This document shows positions 60,742 through 64,000 of a DNA stretch of 64,000 nucleotides, piece after piece (the stretch's first letter is position 1; the number at the start of each line of letters is the position of its first letter). The DNA comes from Lewinellaceae bacterium. Its GTDB lineage: Bacteria > Bacteroidota > Bacteroidia > Chitinophagales > Saprospiraceae. Made by a program: the position numbers and the translations under genes. The notes under the pieces were generated by a model. That model was not told the origin of the DNA, made no database searches, and was given only the letters and a program-made list of their open reading frames with translations. Where the stretch lies: positions 1,736,001 to 1,800,000 of the forward strand of contig JACJXX010000001.1 in assembly GCA_020636435.1 (NCBI GenBank), given 5' to 3'.

Positions 60742-61895
60742 CGCCCAATCCCCAAATACCCCATCACCGCCTCATCCCCCTGTAAGGCATTCGCTGGCAT
60801 GGGATGTTCGCCGGTGAACACACTCAGTTCTTCTTTGGGCAGCACGGTTGCAAAATCTTCCACATACCCATTATCGAAAGATAAGGCATAGAGGTTCAGG
60901 TGCAGGTGATGCGCCAGAAAATTGTAGGCCGCGGCTCTTTTGGAAGGGCCGTAGTCGTGCCTTTCCGCCGGCAGATGCACGTTCTCTACTTTGTGCTCCG
61001 CGTCGTACAAAGCATAAACCCTTTGGATATAAGGATATTCGATGCGGGGCGTATTTCTGGTCCAGTCGGCCCCGTCGGAAACCAGCAATAAGGGGCGGGG
61101 AGCGCATAGGGCGGCAATTTCCACATTATTGGTTTGATGATGGGCACTCTTGTGAATAGGCATCCCGCTTTCGCACACGCACCCGCCGAAAAAGTGTGCA
61201 GAGACCTGCACCACCGGCGCCGATGCCTTTATCCTGTCATCGATGGCCGTTAAGACGAACGTTTGAGTTCCCCCGCCCGAAGCGCCGGTCATGCCGATCA
61301 GGTCGGCATCTACATCCGGGCGGGAAAGGAGATACTCCAGGACGCGGCGGCTGTTCCAGGTTTGCAGCAACAAGGCTATCGGCATTTTGTGGTTCACCTG
61401 AAGGCTTTCGCCATTGCCTACCATATCGTAGGCAAATACGATGGCGCCCATCCGGACCAGGACGGCGCACCGCTTCTGCATGGCTTCGGAAAAGCGTGGA
61501 TCTTTTCCGTGCCCGTGAGGGCAAAGGATGGCAGGGTATTTGTCTTGCTTTTTTGTGGGGCGGTACAGGTTTCCGGTGATGTAAAACCCAGGGAAACTTT
61601 CGATGGCTATATTTTCAACGATATACCCATCCATCGTGCGGGTACTGTGTATGATGGGGTTGAAGTTTCCGCTTATTTCCGGCATTTTATCCAGTTGCAA
61701 GCCTTCCACGATGCCTTGTTTGATGGTTTGTGCCCGCTCTTCCCAGGAAGCGAGATCATCCCATTGGCCGGCAAATTGCTTCATGGCCAGGTTGGCCTCA
61801 TCCTCCGTCCAGTATCTGCCGACGCAAAGCATGGTTTCCTGGCTGTAAGCCCGAACTGCTATGCAAACGATCAAAAAAAACAAAGATGGCTTCAT
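60738..61895 (-). CDS. Secreted alpha/beta hydrolase, acetyl-xylan-esterase-like
   Basis: A 385-residue secreted esterase. Signal peptide (LFFLIVCIAVRAYSQE). The fold is seen in YPAILCPHGHGKD (oxyanion region), the nucleophile elbow GMTGASGGGTQ and RPLLLVSDGADW; AERHDYGPSKR supplies the likely catalytic His. It resembles acetyl-xylan-esterase and dienelactone-hydrolase-like enzymes that remove ester groups from carbohydrates. ATG 61895 gives the signal peptide; an upstream start is not needed. It diverges from the GH172-like gene. Confidence 0.82.
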   Translation of the reverse strand: MKPSLFFLIVCIAVRAYSQETMLCVGRYWTEDEANLAMKQFAGQWDDLASWEERAQTIKQGIVEGLQLDKMPEISGNFNPIIHSTRTMDGYIVENIAIESFPGFYITGNLYRPTKKQDKYPAILCPHGHGKDPRFSEAMQKRCAVLVRMGAIVFAYDMVGNGESLQVNHKMPIALLLQTWNSRRVLEYLLSRPDVDADLIGMTGASGGGTQTFVLTAIDDRIKASAPVVQVSAHFFGGCVCESGMPIHKSAHHQTNNVEIAALCAPRPLLLVSDGADWTRNTPRIEYPYIQRVYALYDAEHKVENVHLPAERHDYGPSKRAAAYNFLAHHLHLNLYALSFDNGYVEDFATVLPKEELSVFTGEHPMPANALQGDEAVMGYLGIGR

Positions 61896-62035
61896 GATAT
61901 TGGTTTTGTCCTTGTTCAGTGCTTGTCCGGAAGCATTTTTGCACAACCGATTGCACAATATAACAAATAGTGTTACATTCAATTCCCATATTCAAGAAAT
62001 CCATTTCCAATTGCTTGATATAGTATCTTATTAAT

Positions 62036-63532
62036 ATGAGCCTTAAGCCCTTCTTTTTTAACTTCTATTATTTGTTCGCCCTGTTCATCACTACCACCGT
62101 GTATATTCCGGCCCAATCCCAATCCTTAGGGCCGCTGGGCGATCTCCACCTCGCCCGCGAGGGCGGCCTGGCGCACTACTCCAGCGCCGACCCCACGGGC
62201 GGCAATAGCGACCGCCGGCCCATCGCGCCCGGTGAAACCCTCGTGCTCGCCGAACACGAAGGAACAGGGGTGGTGCGGCGGTGGTGGATTACCATCGCCC
62301 CGCGCGGCGCGGCTGAGATTCTGCGCCACCTCATCGTGCGCTGTTACTGGGATGGCGAGGAAACGCCATCGGTGGAGGTCCCCGTAGGCGACTTCTTCGG
62401 GATGGGCTTCGGCGAGTGGAAGGACTATATCTCCCTGCCTCTCAATATGACGAGCGGCGGTTACAACGCCTACTGGCCCATGCCCTTCCGGCGCAGCGCC
62501 CGCATCACCGTGGAGAACACCGGCAACGTGCCGGTGGAGAGCTTCTATTACAATGTCGATATCCGCACCTACAGCCAGTTGCCGGAAGGCGCTCTCTATT
62601 TCCACGCCCAATACCGGCAGTCGCGCAGCCGGGCGGGCGAGCCGGTAACCATCCTGGAGACTACGGGGCGAGGCCACTACGTCGGCACCCTGCTCTCTAT
62701 GCAGCCCGAACGCGGCAAGAACTATTCTTATCTGGAGGGAGACGAGCAGATATTCGTAGATGGGGAAACCGCCCCCAGCATCATTGGCACCGGAACGGAG
62801 GACTACTTCTCTTCGGGTTGGTACTACATCACCGGAGAGTACAGCGCTCCCTACCACGGCGTGACGATCAAGGACGACGAGCACGGGCGCATCAACACCT
62901 ACCGCTGGCACATCGAAGACCCCATCCCCTTCCGGAATAGCTTCCGTTTCCAGATCGAACACGGCGGCACAAATGATGTGCCGGGAGTGGAATACTCCTC
63001 CGTCGCTTTCTGGTATCAGACGCACCCGCATCCGCCCTTCCCGCCCTTACCCGAACAACTGATGCCGCTTTCAGTTATTTCTTCTCCATCTATCGAGGCG
63101 GAAGCCTTACTGGATCGCGCCCAGGCCACAAGCGGCCGCCTGCGCATCCAGCAGATGACGGAATTTAACGGAGAATGGAGCGGCGGCGCCCAGCTGTGGT
63201 GGGTGGAAGCCCAACCCGGCGGCCGCCTGTCTATCTCCCTGGAAGCGCCACAGACCGGAACCTACGAACTCATCGGTTTCTTTACCCGGGCGCAGGACTA
63301 CGGCATCCTCCGCCTCCACGTCAACGGCCAGCCGGCAGGCGACTTGATGGACGGCTACGGGCCGAATGTGGAGCCTACCGGCCCCATCTCTTTCGGCAGA
63401 GTGCAACTGCGCAAAGGCGAGAACAAACTGGAAATCGAACTGCTGGGCAAGGATGCGCGCTCGGCCGGCTACTCCGATGGCTACTTGGTTGGTATTGACG
63501 GATTCCTTCTCGCGCCGCGATCATCTCGTTGA
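62036..63532 (+). CDS. DUF2961/GH172-like glycosidase
   Basis: A 498-residue secreted protein. A signal peptide (LFALFITTTVYIPAQSQ) precedes a DUF2961 domain (about 40-330), with GVVRRWWITIAP, VEVPVGDFFGMGFG, YWPMPFRRSARITVEN and the signature GTGTEDYFSSGWY. DUF2961 proteins have been assigned to family GH172, which act on fructofuranose and arabinofuranose oligosaccharides. A C-terminal domain (about 350-498; GTYELIGFFTRAQDYGILRLHVNG) is a carbohydrate-binding-like beta sandwich. It starts a plus-strand pair with the sulfatase. Confidence 0.88.
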   Translation: MSLKPFFFNFYYLFALFITTTVYIPAQSQSLGPLGDLHLAREGGLAHYSSADPTGGNSDRRPIAPGETLVLAEHEGTGVVRRWWITIAPRGAAEILRHLIVRCYWDGEETPSVEVPVGDFFGMGFGEWKDYISLPLNMTSGGYNAYWPMPFRRSARITVENTGNVPVESFYYNVDIRTYSQLPEGALYFHAQYRQSRSRAGEPVTILETTGRGHYVGTLLSMQPERGKNYSYLEGDEQIFVDGETAPSIIGTGTEDYFSSGWYYITGEYSAPYHGVTIKDDEHGRINTYRWHIEDPIPFRNSFRFQIEHGGTNDVPGVEYSSVAFWYQTHPHPPFPPLPEQLMPLSVISSPSIEAEALLDRAQATSGRLRIQQMTEFNGEWSGGAQLWWVEAQPGGRLSISLEAPQTGTYELIGFFTRAQDYGILRLHVNGQPAGDLMDGYGPNVEPTGPISFGRVQLRKGENKLEIELLGKDARSAGYSDGYLVGIDGFLLAPRSSR

Positions 63533-63583
63533 GAAGATTGCCAGGTCACGCTTTTATTTACCCATTCAACCTCCATTCCTACG

Positions 63584-64000
63584 ATGACTAATTTCAATTT
63601 CCCCTCCTGTCTCTTCATCCTCTTCTCTCTAACCTTCGCCGGCGCTGCCGCCCAGGCGCCCCCGCCCCCCAACCTGATCATCATCTTTGCCGATGACCTC
63701 GGCTACGGCGACCTCGCCTGCTATAGCCACCCCACGATCCGCACCCCCAACCTGGACCAGATGGCGCAGGAAGGCATGCGGTTCACCCAATTCTACGCAG
63801 CGGCATCCGTCTGTACGCCCAGCCGGGCGGGCCTGCTCACCGGGCGGTACCCGGTGCGTACCGGTATGGTGCAGGGGCTGATTCCGGGGCGCGTGCTCTT
63901 CCCAAAGGACAAAACCGGGTTGCCTTCCGGGGAGGTCACAATCGCTGAAGTGCTCAAGCAGCGCCACTACGCCACCATGGCCATCGGCAAATGGCACCTG
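63584..64000 (+). CDS. Sulfatase, N-terminal part (cut by window edge)
   Basis: The first 139 residues of a type I (formylglycine) sulfatase; members have about 450-600 residues. Signal peptide LFILFSLTFAGAAAQ, then the metal-binding start NLIIIFADDLGYGD. The formylglycine motif is CTPSRAGLLTGRYP, with Cys77 as the residue to be modified. The Cys-type motif needs an anaerobic or aerobic formylglycine maturase in trans. It lies 51 bases after the GH172-like gene, so desulfation and glycan cleavage are probably coordinated. It is open to the window edge. Confidence 0.93.
   Translation, partial: MTNFNFPSCLFILFSLTFAGAAAQAPPPPNLIIIFADDLGYGDLACYSHPTIRTPNLDQMAQEGMRFTQFYAAASVCTPSRAGLLTGRYPVRTGMVQGLIPGRVLFPKDKTGLPSGEVTIAEVLKQRHYATMAIGKWHL

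Noticed and set aside
1..64000. tRNA or rRNA genes
   Set aside because: I looked for GGTTCGAATCC-type T-loops and rRNA-like blocks on both strands and found none, but a tRNA search program would be decisive.

Overview
The window (about 55% GC) looks like chromosome of a member of the Bacteroidota, most likely a Saprospiria-type marine bacterium (Lewinella or Phaeodactylibacter relatives; this placement is inference). The grounds are type IX secretion (T9SS) C-terminal sorting domains on secreted proteins, SprB-like repeats, DUF2911, LytS/LytTR regulators, many lipoproteins, polysaccharide-degrading enzymes, and several -7 promoter boxes of the Bacteroidota form TAnnTTTG.

Layout. 1-6.1 kb: 5' part of katG (catalase-peroxidase), an MDR oxidoreductase, a tail-specific protease, a leader-peptide remnant, a secreted alpha/beta hydrolase and a small membrane protein. 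6.4-17.7 kb: a 1410-residue T9SS cargo protein, a beta-lactamase-fold lipoprotein, an APC amino acid permease, a 5'-truncated beta-propeller cargo, an M23 peptidase and an AraC regulator. 18.3-22.9 kb: a GH109-like Tat-exported oxidoreductase facing a hexuronate operon (mannonate oxidoreductase, uxuA, ROK kinase). 23.3-27.3 kb: a run of small genes rich in GNAT acetyltransferases. 27.4-32.7 kb: GH3 beta-glucosidase and an ATP-grasp ligase. 32.9-38.5 kb: a five-gene envelope export cassette (outer-membrane barrel, ABC ATPase, two FtsX-type permeases, LolA-like carrier) interrupted by a 16-bp tandem repeat array. 38.5-43 kb: methyltransferase, VOC protein, DUF2911 protein and a LytS/LytTR two-component pair. 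43-45 kb: two toxin-antitoxin loci, one with a truncated toxin. 45.3-48.1 kb: GH78 rhamnosidase. 49-55.6 kb: purL and the mlaE-mlaF-mlaD lipid transport genes. 55.9-60 kb: flavin amine oxidase, AI-2E transporter and a flavin oxidoreductase pseudogene. 60-64 kb: an esterase operon divergent from a GH172-like enzyme and a sulfatase that runs off the window.

The most distinctive feature is the density of small non-coding mobile-like elements and gene remnants. A 161-bp element with 28-bp imperfect terminal inverted repeats is present four times, nearly identical; three copies are flanked by TAA/TTA direct repeats, and one copy splits a DUF1016 (YhcG-type) gene exactly. A diverged relative lies at 32.7-32.9 kb. 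Another 165-bp element is flanked by an 11-bp direct repeat. Remnants of at least eight genes are visible: DUF2271 leader, NrtR-type regulator, FlaR-like kinase, DUF3368 toxin, DUF1016, Uma2, an Old Yellow Enzyme, and the propeller cargo.

Functionally, the glycoside hydrolases (GH3, GH78, GH109-like, GH172-like), the esterase, the sulfatase and the uronate pathway fit a polysaccharide-degrading lifestyle. No tRNA, rRNA or CRISPR array was found by eye.
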